Positions 28,229-37,302 of a DNA stretch of 64,000 nucleotides are shown here, one piece after another. The stretch's first letter is position 1. The number at the start of each line of letters is the position of its first letter. The notes below the pieces were generated by a model. It ran no database searches. It was not told where the DNA came from and worked only from the letters and a program-made list of their open reading frames with translations. Source of the stretch: Bacteroidota bacterium (lineage in GTDB: Bacteria; Bacteroidota; Bacteroidia; UKL13-3); assembly GCA_027491085.1 (NCBI GenBank), contig JAIXWW010000019.1, positions 62,001-126,000 of the forward strand, written 5' to 3'. The translations under genes and the position numbers were made by a program.

Positions 28229-29878
28229 TTATTTCACTACTTCTAAAAACTCTACTTTAAGTTCTACTCTGCGGTTTCTGGTTCTACCTTTTACTGATGT
28301 ATTTACATCAACTGGAGTAGATTCTCCATATCCTGTAGCTGTTACTCTTAATGGATCAACACCATTGCTAATTAAGTAATTTGAAACGGCTGTTGCTCTG
28401 TCTTGCGAAAGGGTCATGTTCATTTCATCATCGCCTACATTATCGGTATGGCCACCAATTAATAATTTATAACTAGGGTTTTGGTTCATTACTTTCACAA
28501 TTGAATTTAAGATAGCGTTTGAACTTGATTTGATAACAGCTTTACCAGTTTCAAACTGAATACCTTGTAATGCTTTTTCAAATAATTGTTTAACCTCTTT
28601 TTTCACTTCAGGGCAACCTTGGTTAGCACTTGTTCCTGGCATAGTAATACATCTATCCATATCATCATACACACCATCATTATCTGAATCAGGGCAACCA
28701 CTGTGGTTTGCGCTTCCTGCTATACGTGGGCATTTGTCAATTCCATCATGTACACCATCATTGTCGGTATCAGGGCAACCATTGGTAGCAATTGTTCCTT
28801 TTAAATCAGGGCATTGGTCTTTGCTGTTTTCAATACCATCATTATCATTATCAGGACAACCTTTAAAGCTTGCTAAACCATATACATCAGGACATGCATC
28901 AATTTCATCTGCTACACCATCATTGTCTCTATCAGGGCAACCTGCTAAAGCTAAACTACCTTTTACATTTGGACAATTGTCTTTACTATCTATAATTCCA
29001 TCGCCATCAGTATCAGGACAACCATTTAAAGTCATTAAACCTGCTGTTTCTGGACATTGGTCATCTTTATTAGCCACACCATCTTTATCGTTATCGGGGC
29101 AACCATTAGCTGTTCCTGATTCGCTAGGGCAAGCATCTAAATAATCAGCTATACCATCTTTATCACTATCAACAGGACAGCCAGTCTTATCAACTTTAAC
29201 ATTTGAGGGCGTATTAGGACACTTATCTTTTTTATCATGTACACCATCACCGTCATTATCGTAAGCCGAACCTAAATTAAAGTTTAAACCAATGGTATGC
29301 ATTAAAAAAGCATCGTTCATATTTTTTGCAGGTTGTAAATCTCTTAAATCGCTGGTTAATAAATAACCATAGGTAGCTTGATAGTTAATGCCAATTACGC
29401 CACTTAGTCTAAAGTTAAACCCACCACCCATAATGGCAGTAGCATCTTGGCCTTCAATGGTAGTTGTACCTTGATAACGATTTACCCCTACCCCACCAAA
29501 TAAGTATGGTTGAAATAAACTATTTTCTTCAATGATATAACCGTTGTTAAATTTAAACTTGATGTGTCCATTCAACTGAAGCAAATCAGCTCTAAAACCT
29601 GGTTGACCGGGTTCGTAATAACCCCAAGAACCATAAGTTCCCATTGCTCCAAAATCGAAAGTTGAGTTTAAATAACGGGTTAAACTTAAGCCTACGGTAT
29701 AAGTTTTATCAATATTATCAATTGTTTTGTTATTAAAATATAAGAATCGATTTCCTAAATCGCCTTGATATTCGCTCGTACCAGCCAAAAGGCCAATATT
29801 CCATTTGCGCTCATCTGTTTGGGCCGAAGCACCTAAAATTAAAAGTGAGGCCATTGTTGAAATTAGTAAACGTTTCAT
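28229..29878 (-). CDS. OmpA family outer-membrane protein with thrombospondin type 3 repeats
   Basis: 549 residues. A signal peptide ends ILGASAQ at about 20. An eight-strand-type beta-barrel spans about 25-205. Seven or so calcium-binding TSP3 repeats follow (about 208-420), each of the form D-x-D-x-DG-x-x-D-xxD-x-CP. A C-terminal OmpA peptidoglycan-binding domain lies at about 435-545, with GGHTDNVGDDEMNMTLSQDRA and the conserved Asp and Arg. The protein would link the outer membrane to peptidoglycan and is usually among the most abundant proteins in Bacteroidota. It is monocistronic with its own terminator. Confidence 0.95.
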   Translation of the reverse strand: MKRLLISTMASLLILGASAQTDERKWNIGLLAGTSEYQGDLGNRFLYFNNKTIDNIDKTYTVGLSLTRYLNSTFDFGAMGTYGSWGYYEPGQPGFRADLLQLNGHIKFKFNNGYIIEENSLFQPYLFGGVGVNRYQGTTTIEGQDATAIMGGGFNFRLSGVIGINYQATYGYLLTSDLRDLQPAKNMNDAFLMHTIGLNFNLGSAYDNDGDGVHDKKDKCPNTPSNVKVDKTGCPVDSDKDGIADYLDACPSESGTANGCPDNDKDGVANKDDQCPETAGLMTLNGCPDTDGDGIIDSKDNCPNVKGSLALAGCPDRDNDGVADEIDACPDVYGLASFKGCPDNDNDGIENSKDQCPDLKGTIATNGCPDTDNDGVHDGIDKCPRIAGSANHSGCPDSDNDGVYDDMDRCITMPGTSANQGCPEVKKEVKQLFEKALQGIQFETGKAVIKSSSNAILNSIVKVMNQNPSYKLLIGGHTDNVGDDEMNMTLSQDRATAVSNYLISNGVDPLRVTATGYGESTPVDVNTSVKGRTRNRRVELKVEFLEVVK

Positions 29879-30019
29879 TGTGTTTGTTTGTGTTTTAATT
29901 GTAAATATGAAGTGGCAAAACTCACTTATTTAAGTACAACATTACTTACATCTATTTGGCTAAATATTGTATTTATCACACGTTTACTAAACTGTAATTG
30001 ATGTAATTAATTGCAGTAA

Positions 30020-30057
30020 ATGTGTAATTATTTCTTTTGGTTAAACCATCAAGTTTG
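30020..30057 (+). promoter_or_regulatory. Shared stress-type promoter, site 1
   Basis: ATGTGTAAT (30020-30028), 20 bases, then TCAAGTTTG (30049-30057). The start codon is 75 bases after the first box. The same two boxes with an identical 20-base spacer occur before the genes at 47128, 48371 and 54595. The second box is a variant (CAnnTTTG) of the housekeeping TAnnTTTG. Confidence 0.65.
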
Positions 30058-30094
30058 TGGTGTAATAATTTGTTACAAATAATAAATAAATAAG

Positions 30095-30352
30095 ATGAGC
30101 ACAACAACCACATTCCCTAAAACAGAGAAAAAACCAATTACAGCAGCCGACAATCAAAAAAGAGTTGATAGTCATAAAAAGGTGGCTGAACATTTAACCA
30201 ATGCTTCAAAAAGCCATATGGAAGCAGCTAAACACCATGAAAATGGTGAACACGAAAAAGCAGCAGTGAGTACTATTACTGCTCATGGTCATCATACTTT
30301 AGCAAGAGATTTGCAAAAAGAAGATGCTAGGTTACATGCTACGCAAGCATAG
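30095..30352 (+). CDS. Small His- and Lys-rich soluble protein of unknown function
   Basis: The 85 residues have no signal or membrane segment and are strongly charged, predicted mostly alpha-helical after residue 18. Histidines are frequent (HKKVAEHL, HMEAAKHHENGEHEK, HGHHTLARDL). I do not recognise a family. The gene has its own promoter of the shared stress type, and a good terminator follows. This suggests a highly expressed small protein made with the CsbD, DUF1003 and Dps group. Metal binding through the histidines is possible but not shown. Confidence 0.72.
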   Translation: MSTTTTFPKTEKKPITAADNQKRVDSHKKVAEHLTNASKSHMEAAKHHENGEHEKAAVSTITAHGHHTLARDLQKEDARLHATQA

Positions 30353-30380
30353 TTTAGTATTTCAATTTTAGTTTTGTATG

Positions 30381-30417
30381 AAAGAGGCTGTCTCCAAAGG
30401 ATGGCCTCTTTTGTTTT
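30381..30417 (+). terminator. Terminator of the small His-rich protein gene
   Basis: AAAGAGGC (30381-30388) pairs with GCCTCTTT (30404-30411), followed by TGTTTT, about 30 bases past the stop. Confidence 0.75.
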
Positions 30418-30700
30418 ATGTATTGGTAACAATGGTTATTAACGTTTTCAACTATTTTTAGTAAACCACATAGAACATAGAAACATAGTTAATAAGCTGT
30501 ACACGCATGTATTAAGTGATTCAGTTTTTTTAAAAGCCCTTTTAGTTGATTTGATAATTTACACTTTTATTAATTTAGGTCAATATAAAAGTCCTTTTTA
30601 TAAGATAGAATTTTTATTTTAATCTCTAAATAGTGAAAATTAGATATGATCGGGCAAAATAGTCAAATGCTAATTATTTATTAAAAGGTTAATTTTTTGG

Positions 30701-30821
30701 AGCGCGCGGGCCAGACAATAAAGCGGGCCGCGCTTCTGGCCCGAAAGCTTTCGGGATGTGGGGAGGTAGCTTTTTATTGTCTAGCGTTTTTGCATACTTT
30801 TTGGGCAATGCAAAAAGTATG
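30701..30821. other. GC-rich nested inverted-repeat element
   Basis: An island of high GC inside an AT-rich 680-base gap (30353-31031). GGGCCAGA (30708-30715) pairs with TCTGGCCC (30735-30742). AGACAATAAA (30713-30722) pairs with TTTATTGTCT (30773-30782). CCCGAAAG-CTTTCGGG (30740-30755) is a 16-bp perfect palindrome. CATACTTTTTG (30793-30803) pairs with CAAAAAGTATG (30811-30821). There is no open frame. It could be a small non-autonomous mobile element, a structured RNA or a scar. The rest of the gap shows only AT-rich text. Confidence 0.6.
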
Positions 30822-31031
30822 AAGAATAAAAGGAGTACTAATTGCAAATACCTTGTTACTAAAAGGTTTAATATTAATTTTTAAAGCTATTTCTGTTTAC
30901 TACAAAACTGTGATTTATATAAAAATTATCCATTTTGATATAAAACAAAATGTATTGGTTGGATGCAGTTTTGTCGTGTTAAAAATTAACTAATAAAGGT
31001 TCTATAAATTATTTCATTAATCCTAAAACTC

Positions 31032-32063
31032 ATGATAAATGTAAAAAAAGAGGGAATTGTTTTATCAAAAACAACATTGCCATTTGAAGATGAAGCAGTA
31101 TTAAATCCAGCAATTTATCAAGATGGAGATACTTTACATATGTTATACAGAGCAGTGCGTAAAGGCAATTACTCCACTATTGGATATTGTAAATTTGATG
31201 GACCTTTAAATTTGGTGCAACGTAATGAAGAACCTTTGTTAATCCCTCTATTTGATTACGAAGCACATGGTATTGAAGACCCTCGTTTGGTAAAAATTGA
31301 TGATGTATATTATTTGAGTTTTACTTCGTATGATGGCGTAAACGCTGTAGGTTCCGTTAGTACTTCGGTTGATTTGAAACATTTTGACCGACATGGTGTA
31401 GTGGTTCCACAATTGAGTTACGATGAGTTTAAACGATTAGCTGAATGTAGTGGTCCACTAAATGTTAAATACGAACGTTTTCATGTTCACAATAACATAT
31501 TAAATAACCCCAATAAGAAACTGCTGTTATGGGATAAAAATGTCATTTTTTTTCCGCGTAAAATCAATGGTAGGTTTTATTTTGTTCATAGAATCAGGCC
31601 GGATATTCAGATAGCTTCGGTTATTAGTTTACAAGAAATTACACCTGTATTTTGGGAAAATTATCTATTACATCTAGAAGAAAATATTTTACTTACTGCT
31701 AAACACAAACACGAAGCAAGCTATATTGGAGGTGGATGCCCACCAATTGAAACCGATAAAGGTTGGTTGTTCATTTATCATGGTGTGCATGATTCGCCAA
31801 GTGGATATGTTTACAATGCTTGTGCTTGTTTGTTAGACAAAGAAAATCCACAAAAAGAAATAGCGCGATTGCCTTATGCATTGTTCAAACCTGAGTTAGA
31901 TTGGGAGTTAATAGGCGATGTAAACGATGTTGTTTTTCCAACAGGAACAGCCCTTTTTGATGATACACTTTATATTTATTATGGTGCTGCCGATAGCCGA
32001 ATTGCTTGTGCATCGGTAAGTTTAAAAGAATTATTAACCGAATTAGAAAACTACAAAATTTAA
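31032..32063 (+). CDS. Glycoside hydrolase family 130 protein (mannoside phosphorylase type)
   Basis: 343 residues, a five-bladed beta-propeller family that phosphorolyses or hydrolyses beta-mannosides. Visible landmarks are NPAIYQDGDTLHMLYRA near 25, GIEDPRL (81-86) with the conserved Asp, HNNILNNPNKK in the middle, GGGCPPIETDKGWLFIYHG, and PTGTALFDDTLYIYYGAAD near the end. It has no signal peptide and so is cytoplasmic. It is one base from a following glycosyltransferase, a pairing seen in Bacteroidota for building or recycling a mannose-containing glycan. The exact subfamily and linkage are not readable by eye. Confidence 0.9.
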   Translation: MINVKKEGIVLSKTTLPFEDEAVLNPAIYQDGDTLHMLYRAVRKGNYSTIGYCKFDGPLNLVQRNEEPLLIPLFDYEAHGIEDPRLVKIDDVYYLSFTSYDGVNAVGSVSTSVDLKHFDRHGVVVPQLSYDEFKRLAECSGPLNVKYERFHVHNNILNNPNKKLLLWDKNVIFFPRKINGRFYFVHRIRPDIQIASVISLQEITPVFWENYLLHLEENILLTAKHKHEASYIGGGCPPIETDKGWLFIYHGVHDSPSGYVYNACACLLDKENPQKEIARLPYALFKPELDWELIGDVNDVVFPTGTALFDDTLYIYYGAADSRIACASVSLKELLTELENYKI

Positions 32064-32064
32064 T

Positions 32065-34443
32065 ATGAATACTCCTCCATTACTTAATAAAAATAATGGT
32101 TTGGCTTTATTTGGCCAGCCTAATTTTACATTTTTTCACAATAATCATTTTATGGAAAAACTCATTTCTGCAAAAGTATTTATAGAACATGTTCCTGAAG
32201 TTTTATTTATTACATCGTATACACCCAGAGAATGCGGTATTGCTACTTATAGTCACGATTTGATGAATGCAATTGATTCCAAGTTCAAAAAATCATTTTC
32301 GCTTAAAGTATGTGCCTTAGAAACACCTAGCGAAATGTTTAGCTATAACCATGAAGTTAATTATGTTATCAATACCTCAGCTAGCAACGAGTATTTAGAA
32401 TTAGCTAACAAAATAAATAAAAATAATAATATTGAATTGGTAGTAATTGAACACGAATTTGGTTTTTTTGTGGCGCAACAACAAACTTTTGTTACTTTTT
32501 TAAGTATGCTAAAAAAACCTGTATTGATTACATTTCATACAGTTTTACCATTACCAAGCCAAAGTTTAAAAACATATGTACAGCAAATTTTAGCACATTG
32601 CCATCAGGTAATTGTAATGACCAATCATTCGGCTAAAATATTAGAAAACGAATACCAAATATCAGCCTTTAAAATAAATGTAATTCCTCATGGAACGCAT
32701 TTGGTACCACATTTAGATAAACAGTTTTTAAAAGAGAAATACGATTTACAAAACCGAAAAGTATTTTCAACTTTTGGTTTGCTAAGCGAGGGCAAAAGCA
32801 TTGAAACCACTTTAAATGCCATGCCTCAAATCATTGCAGAAAATGCTGATGCTTTATTTTTGGTAATAGGTAAAACTCATCCCATAGTAAAAAAAGAACA
32901 TGGCGAAGTATATAGAAATATCCTTGAACAAAAAGTAATTGACTTAGGCTTACAAAGTCATGTATTGTTTATAAATGAATATTTACCATTACCTATTTTA
33001 TTAGATTATTTACAATTAACGGATGTGTATTTATTCACATCTAAAGACAGGCATCAAGCAGTGAGTGGTACATTTTCGTATGCAGTAAGTTGCGGTTGTC
33101 CTATTATTTCAACTCCAATTCCACATGCTTGCGAAGTGTTGAATAACGAAGCTGGAATAATCATAGATTTTGAAAATTCAACCCAATTAAGTGAAGCATT
33201 GATTTTATTGTTAAAAAATAATCAATTAAGAGAAGACATGAAGATGAATGGTTTGCATAGCATTGCCTCTTCTGCTTGGGAAAATTCGGCTATTGCGCAT
33301 GCCAGGTTGTTTGATGAAATAATTGGCAATAGTTCTTCTTTAAAATACAGTTTACCTCCTATCAATTTAAATCATATCAATAAATTAACAACTCATTTTG
33401 GTATGATTCAATTTGCTAAAATTAATGAACCCGATTTAGAAACAGGTTATACCATTGATGATAATGCCAGGGCTTTAATAGCCATTTGTATGCATTTTGA
33501 ACAAACTAACGAAGAAGCTGACATTGATAAAATTTTGATTTATTTTCATTTTATTAAATATTGCTTTCAAAAGGATGGTAGTTTTTTAAACTATGTAGAT
33601 ATTCAAGGAGATTTTACTGAGCAAAATTTTGAAACCAATTTAGCTGATTCGAATGGAAGGGCTATATGGGCTTTAGGGTATTTAATAGCACAAAATAATT
33701 TACCAAACTCCCTAATTAAAGAAGCTAAATTACTTTTTAATAGTGCAATTATACAGGCCGAAAATATCCATTCTACGCGTTCTATGGCTTTTATTATTAA
33801 AGGTTTATACTATTATAATAAATCAGAAAGTAGCTATAGAAATATAAAACTGATGGAATTATTAGCGAACAGATTAGTTCAAATGTATAAACACGAAGCA
33901 ACTAATGAATGGCAATGGTTTGAAAGTTATTTAACTTATGGAAACAGTATTTTACCTGAAGCATTGCTAATGGCTTTTGAAGTAACTCAAAATAATGTTT
34001 ATAATGAATTGGCTATTCAGTCATTTGATTTTCTATTGAGCAATACTTTCAATAGTAGCGGAATCAAGGTGATTTCAAATAGAACTTGGCTGCAAAAAGG
34101 AAGTATCGCTGCTGAATTTGGAGAACAACCTATTGATATAGCCTACACCATATTTGCCTTGCATATATTTTTTAAAAACACTTTAAATACCGATTATTTA
34201 TCTAAAATAGAAATAGCTTTTAACTGGTTTTTAGGTCAAAATCATTTGCATCAAATAGTTTATAATCCTTGTACTGGAGGCTGTTACGATGGTTTGGAGG
34301 AACATAGTGTTAACCTAAACCAAGGTGCTGAATCAACGGTGAGTTATTTGATGGCACGATTAGTTATTGAAAAATATTTCCCTCATTACTTAAAACAAAA
34401 TCAACCTGTTTTTCAATTTTCGGAAGACTTAGAATTGGTTTAA
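32065..34443 (+). CDS. GT4 glycosyltransferase fused to an alpha/alpha-toroid domain
   Basis: 792 residues. After a 45-residue leader, which may be trimmed if the ATG at 32152 is used, a GT-B fold begins at VLFITSYTPRECGIATYSHDL. It includes VIPHG, the second Rossmann half (KVFSTFGLLSEGKSIE) and AVSGTFSYAVSCGCPIISTPI. From about 430 the sequence changes to a helical toroid (IDDNARALIAICMHFEQ, NGRAIWALGYLI, HSTRSMAFIIKGL, EWQWFESYLTYGNSILPEALL) like glycosidase-type alpha/alpha barrels. It probably mannosylates a sugar acceptor and trims or binds it in the same chain. It is coupled to the GH130 gene. Confidence 0.85.
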   Translation: MNTPPLLNKNNGLALFGQPNFTFFHNNHFMEKLISAKVFIEHVPEVLFITSYTPRECGIATYSHDLMNAIDSKFKKSFSLKVCALETPSEMFSYNHEVNYVINTSASNEYLELANKINKNNNIELVVIEHEFGFFVAQQQTFVTFLSMLKKPVLITFHTVLPLPSQSLKTYVQQILAHCHQVIVMTNHSAKILENEYQISAFKINVIPHGTHLVPHLDKQFLKEKYDLQNRKVFSTFGLLSEGKSIETTLNAMPQIIAENADALFLVIGKTHPIVKKEHGEVYRNILEQKVIDLGLQSHVLFINEYLPLPILLDYLQLTDVYLFTSKDRHQAVSGTFSYAVSCGCPIISTPIPHACEVLNNEAGIIIDFENSTQLSEALILLLKNNQLREDMKMNGLHSIASSAWENSAIAHARLFDEIIGNSSSLKYSLPPINLNHINKLTTHFGMIQFAKINEPDLETGYTIDDNARALIAICMHFEQTNEEADIDKILIYFHFIKYCFQKDGSFLNYVDIQGDFTEQNFETNLADSNGRAIWALGYLIAQNNLPNSLIKEAKLLFNSAIIQAENIHSTRSMAFIIKGLYYYNKSESSYRNIKLMELLANRLVQMYKHEATNEWQWFESYLTYGNSILPEALLMAFEVTQNNVYNELAIQSFDFLLSNTFNSSGIKVISNRTWLQKGSIAAEFGEQPIDIAYTIFALHIFFKNTLNTDYLSKIEIAFNWFLGQNHLHQIVYNPCTGGCYDGLEEHSVNLNQGAESTVSYLMARLVIEKYFPHYLKQNQPVFQFSEDLELV

Positions 34444-34461
34444 GTTAATTAGTTGTTTGTC

Positions 34462-34617
34462 ATGGAAAATAATGAAAATCATTCAGAGGAAAAATACACT
34501 AATATGTTTAACAAGAAACATAAAGTGGTAAGTAGTATTAGCAATAGTATTTTTATCGTTCATGGTATTGTTATTATAATAGTATTAACGCTTATTTTAA
34601 TTGATTTATACCCATGA
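34462..34617 (+). CDS. Small single-helix membrane protein (51 residues)
   Basis: An ATG at 34462 opens 51 codons. The hydrophilic N-terminus (MENNENHSEEKYTNMFNKKH) precedes one hydrophobic helix (FIVHGIVIIIVLTLILIDL). The stop codon overlaps the next start in an ATGA arrangement, which is strong evidence that both are translated. It starts 18 bases after the glycosyltransferase stop. Function is unknown. The topology suggests a small partner of the following membrane proteins. Confidence 0.65.
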   Translation: MENNENHSEEKYTNMFNKKHKVVSSISNSIFIVHGIVIIIVLTLILIDLYP

Positions 34618-35057
34618 AATCTAAGCTCCTATTTTTTATTATCATTGCCTTTTTAGTTGGCACTAAATGGGTTTACAACTATATCTATTCTGCGAATGTT
34701 GCTAAGGCAATTACTTTAACTTTTCAAAATAATAATTCAAGTTACGATTCAGTTCAAGAATGGAAAATTTATAAAAATAAAATGCTTCAACATGTTCAAG
34801 ATAATAAGGTAAGAATTATTAATTTAAAATCTGCTGTAAAAGTGGAAAATAAAGTAGTAATTGATAAGTTAGAAAAACAAATTGAATGTATTGAATTTAA
34901 AAATAACCAATTGGAAATCTCCTTGAATAATTTTAAACTAGAATCTGTTACCCAATTTCAATATTATAAGCTTAATTTGAATTTACAATTGGAAGAGAAT
35001 AACCAACTTATTACTGATATTTTTTTAAAACACCTAGCCATTTTAACGAGTAAATAA
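34614..35057 (+). CDS. Membrane-anchored coiled-coil protein of unknown function
   Basis: 147 residues. One N-terminal helix (KSKLLFFIIIAFLVGTKWVY) acts as a signal anchor. The rest is polar and helical, with heptad-like spacing of I/L (about 65-130), so probably a coiled coil outside or under the membrane. It is coupled by a 4-base overlap to the 51-residue gene before it and is 2 bases from the AI-2E-type permease gene after it, so the three are probably one unit. No family recognised. Confidence 0.7.
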   Translation: MKSKLLFFIIIAFLVGTKWVYNYIYSANVAKAITLTFQNNNSSYDSVQEWKIYKNKMLQHVQDNKVRIINLKSAVKVENKVVIDKLEKQIECIEFKNNQLEISLNNFKLESVTQFQYYKLNLNLQLEENNQLITDIFLKHLAILTSK

Positions 35058-35059
35058 TT

Positions 35060-36139
35060 ATGCAAAAACAGATTCCTTTCTACATAAAAATAACTGCCAT
35101 ATTATTAGGGCTAATTGCTTTGTTAGCCATCATGTATATTGGCCAAGGAATTATTGTACCTTTAATAGGTTCATTATTGATAGCTATTTTACTGAACCCA
35201 GTAGTTAATTTATTGGTAAAAATAAAAATCAATAGGGTAATAAGCATTGCTATTTTATTGACTTTTGTAACTGCTATTTTTATATTTTTACTATTATTAC
35301 TTACCAATCAGTTTAGTTCATTTATTAATTCATTACCCATATTAATTGATAAATTTTACCAAACACTTAATAAATCTGTCTTGAGTATTTCAAGTAGGTT
35401 TAACATTAGTACCGCCACCATCAATAGTTTTATTGATAATAGTAAAGTTGATTTGATTACAACCACTAAATCATTAATAGGACCTACAATTTCATCAATT
35501 GGGGGTGTAATATTTACTTTCTTACTTATTCCTGTTTATGTTTTTTTGATATTATACTACAAAAAACTATTGCTTGACTTTATTAAAAATGTATTTGGGA
35601 AAGGAAATAAAACCGAAGTAAACAAAATATTAAATTCAACCAAACAAATCGTTCAAAGATATTTAGTTGCTTTAATTTTTGAGGCCATTATCATAGCTAT
35701 TCTCAATGTATCTGCATTATTAATTTTAGATGTACAATATGCCATTATAGTTGGCATTATTGGCGCACTTTTAAATGTGATACCATATATTGGAGGCATT
35801 GTATCAACTGCTATTCCTATGGCTATAGTGCTTGCCACCAAAGATTCATTTAATTATGCATTGTATGTTTTAATTGCATTTATCATAATTCAATTTATTG
35901 ATAATAATTTAGTACTACCTAAGTTAGTTGCTTCTAGGGTACGGGTAAATGCGCTTATTTCTGTAATTGTAGTAATAATTGGAGGTGAAATTTGGGGAGT
36001 AACTGGCATGTTTTTATCAATACCTTTAACCGCTATTTGTAAAACCATTTTTGATAACGTCAATACACTAAAGCCTTTAGGTATATTGCTTGGCGATATT
36101 GAAGAAACGGATAGCAATATTATTAAAGATATTGAATAA
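35060..36139 (+). CDS. AI-2E family transporter (UPF0118)
   Basis: 359 residues with about eight transmembrane helices: two at the N-terminus (PLIGSLLIAILLNPVV), a polar extracytoplasmic segment (about 95-150), and a C-terminal bundle with IVGIIGALLNVIPYIGGIVS and FIDNNLVLPKLVASRVRVNALISV. These are the family landmarks. Members have been linked to export of autoinducer-2 or to ion exchange, and the name should not be read as a proven substrate. It is last in a five-gene run starting at the GH130 gene. Confidence 0.9.
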   Translation: MQKQIPFYIKITAILLGLIALLAIMYIGQGIIVPLIGSLLIAILLNPVVNLLVKIKINRVISIAILLTFVTAIFIFLLLLLTNQFSSFINSLPILIDKFYQTLNKSVLSISSRFNISTATINSFIDNSKVDLITTTKSLIGPTISSIGGVIFTFLLIPVYVFLILYYKKLLLDFIKNVFGKGNKTEVNKILNSTKQIVQRYLVALIFEAIIIAILNVSALLILDVQYAIIVGIIGALLNVIPYIGGIVSTAIPMAIVLATKDSFNYALYVLIAFIIIQFIDNNLVLPKLVASRVRVNALISVIVVIIGGEIWGVTGMFLSIPLTAICKTIFDNVNTLKPLGILLGDIEETDSNIIKDIE

Positions 36140-36322
36140 GTATTTAAAACATGTGAAATATGTAATATTTTATATGTAAAAACGAACTACATTGCATTTT
36201 TAAGTGAAACTAAAAATAGTATTTATATCCAACTATATTTTGCTTTCAGTATCCTATTTATTTAATCCTCTTATACAGGTTACTTCTTATTTCTGTATCA
36301 CTTAATTTTAAAAATAATCTTT

Positions 36323-36676
36323 ATGAAAAAGCAAAACGATAATGTTGAATTAGAAAAGGCAAAAGCACACATTATTATTGAAATTATTGAATATATGGCC
36401 AATGCTGTAGTTACTAAAACAATCATTAAACGTTCAACTGGAAATATTACTGTAACCTCATTTGACGCAGGAGAAGAGTTAGCCGAAAAACTATCTCCTT
36501 TTGATACTTATATACAAATAATTGATGGGACAGCTGAACTTACTATTAATAAAAAATTGTTTAAACTAAAGTTAGGCGAAGGCATAATCATACCAGCGCA
36601 TGCAAGGCATAATTTTAACGCCAACGAGCAGTTTAAAATGATTTCTACTGTTATAAAAAGTGGTTACGAAGATTAG
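36323..36676 (+). CDS. Cupin-domain protein
   Basis: 117 residues, a single small beta-barrel. The cupin pattern is visible in the second half: FDTYIQIIDGTAELTI, then LKLGEGIIIPAHARHNF. Only one clear metal-binding His region is present (H-A-R-H). Such proteins bind small ligands or act as simple sensors. It lies 40 bases before an AraC-type regulator and two signalling genes, so a sensing role is plausible but unproven. The 180 bases before it hold no clear promoter. Confidence 0.85.
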   Translation: MKKQNDNVELEKAKAHIIIEIIEYMANAVVTKTIIKRSTGNITVTSFDAGEELAEKLSPFDTYIQIIDGTAELTINKKLFKLKLGEGIIIPAHARHNFNANEQFKMISTVIKSGYED

Positions 36677-36715
36677 CTTAAATTATTTAAATACCTCATA
36701 TAATTAAACTAACAA

Positions 36716-37300
36716 ATGAAACTCTATATAAAATACATGGTTAGCCTTCGTTGCAAAATGATGGTTAAGGAAGAGTTGAAAAAACTTGGGCTTCATTTTA
36801 TTGTGGTTGAGTTGGGCGAAATAGATATCATGGAAAACCTAACTTCTGAGCAACGCAAGGAATTAAAAGCTGGTTTAATGCAATCTGGTTTAGAACTCAT
36901 GGATGATAAAAAAGCTGTTTTAATTGAACGCATCAAAAATGTGATAATTGAAATGGTACATTACTCCGATGAGTTGCCTAAAACCAATTACTCAGATTAT
37001 ATAAGCGAAAAACTGAACCATGATTATACTTATTTATCCAATGTATTTTCGGAAGTAAAAGGTATAACTATTCAGCAATTTATCATTATCCATAAAATAG
37101 AACGAGCCAAAGAATTAATGCTTTACGATGAGTTAAATTTAACTGAAATAAGTTATAAACTTAATTACAGCAGTGTGGCTCATTTATCAAATCAATTCAA
37201 AAAAGTTACAGGGTTAACACCTTCGCATTTCAAAGCACTAAAAGATAAAAGGCGCAATCCAATTGAAGAAATTGGTAATGCCGATACTAAAATCAAATAA
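36716..37300 (+). CDS. AraC-type transcriptional regulator with a short N-terminal domain
   Basis: 194 residues. The C-terminal half (about 95-185) has the two helix-turn-helix motifs of AraC: YLSNVFSEVKGITIQQFII and LTEISYKLNYSSVAHLSNQFKKVTG, ending TPSHF. The N-terminal 80 residues (LYIKYMVSLRCKMMVKEELKKLG) are a small conserved module found in Bacteroidota AraC proteins and are not a sugar-binding cupin. It lies between a cupin gene and a hybrid kinase gene (2 bases apart), so it may be controlled by, or control, that signalling pair. Confidence 0.88.
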   Translation: MKLYIKYMVSLRCKMMVKEELKKLGLHFIVVELGEIDIMENLTSEQRKELKAGLMQSGLELMDDKKAVLIERIKNVIIEMVHYSDELPKTNYSDYISEKLNHDYTYLSNVFSEVKGITIQQFIIIHKIERAKELMLYDELNLTEISYKLNYSSVAHLSNQFKKVTGLTPSHFKALKDKRRNPIEEIGNADTKIK

Positions 37301-37302
37301 AC

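Noticed and set aside
28734..29144. Open frame opposite the TSP3 repeats
   Set aside because: It is a shadow of the regular Asp/Pro repeat codons in the OmpA gene.
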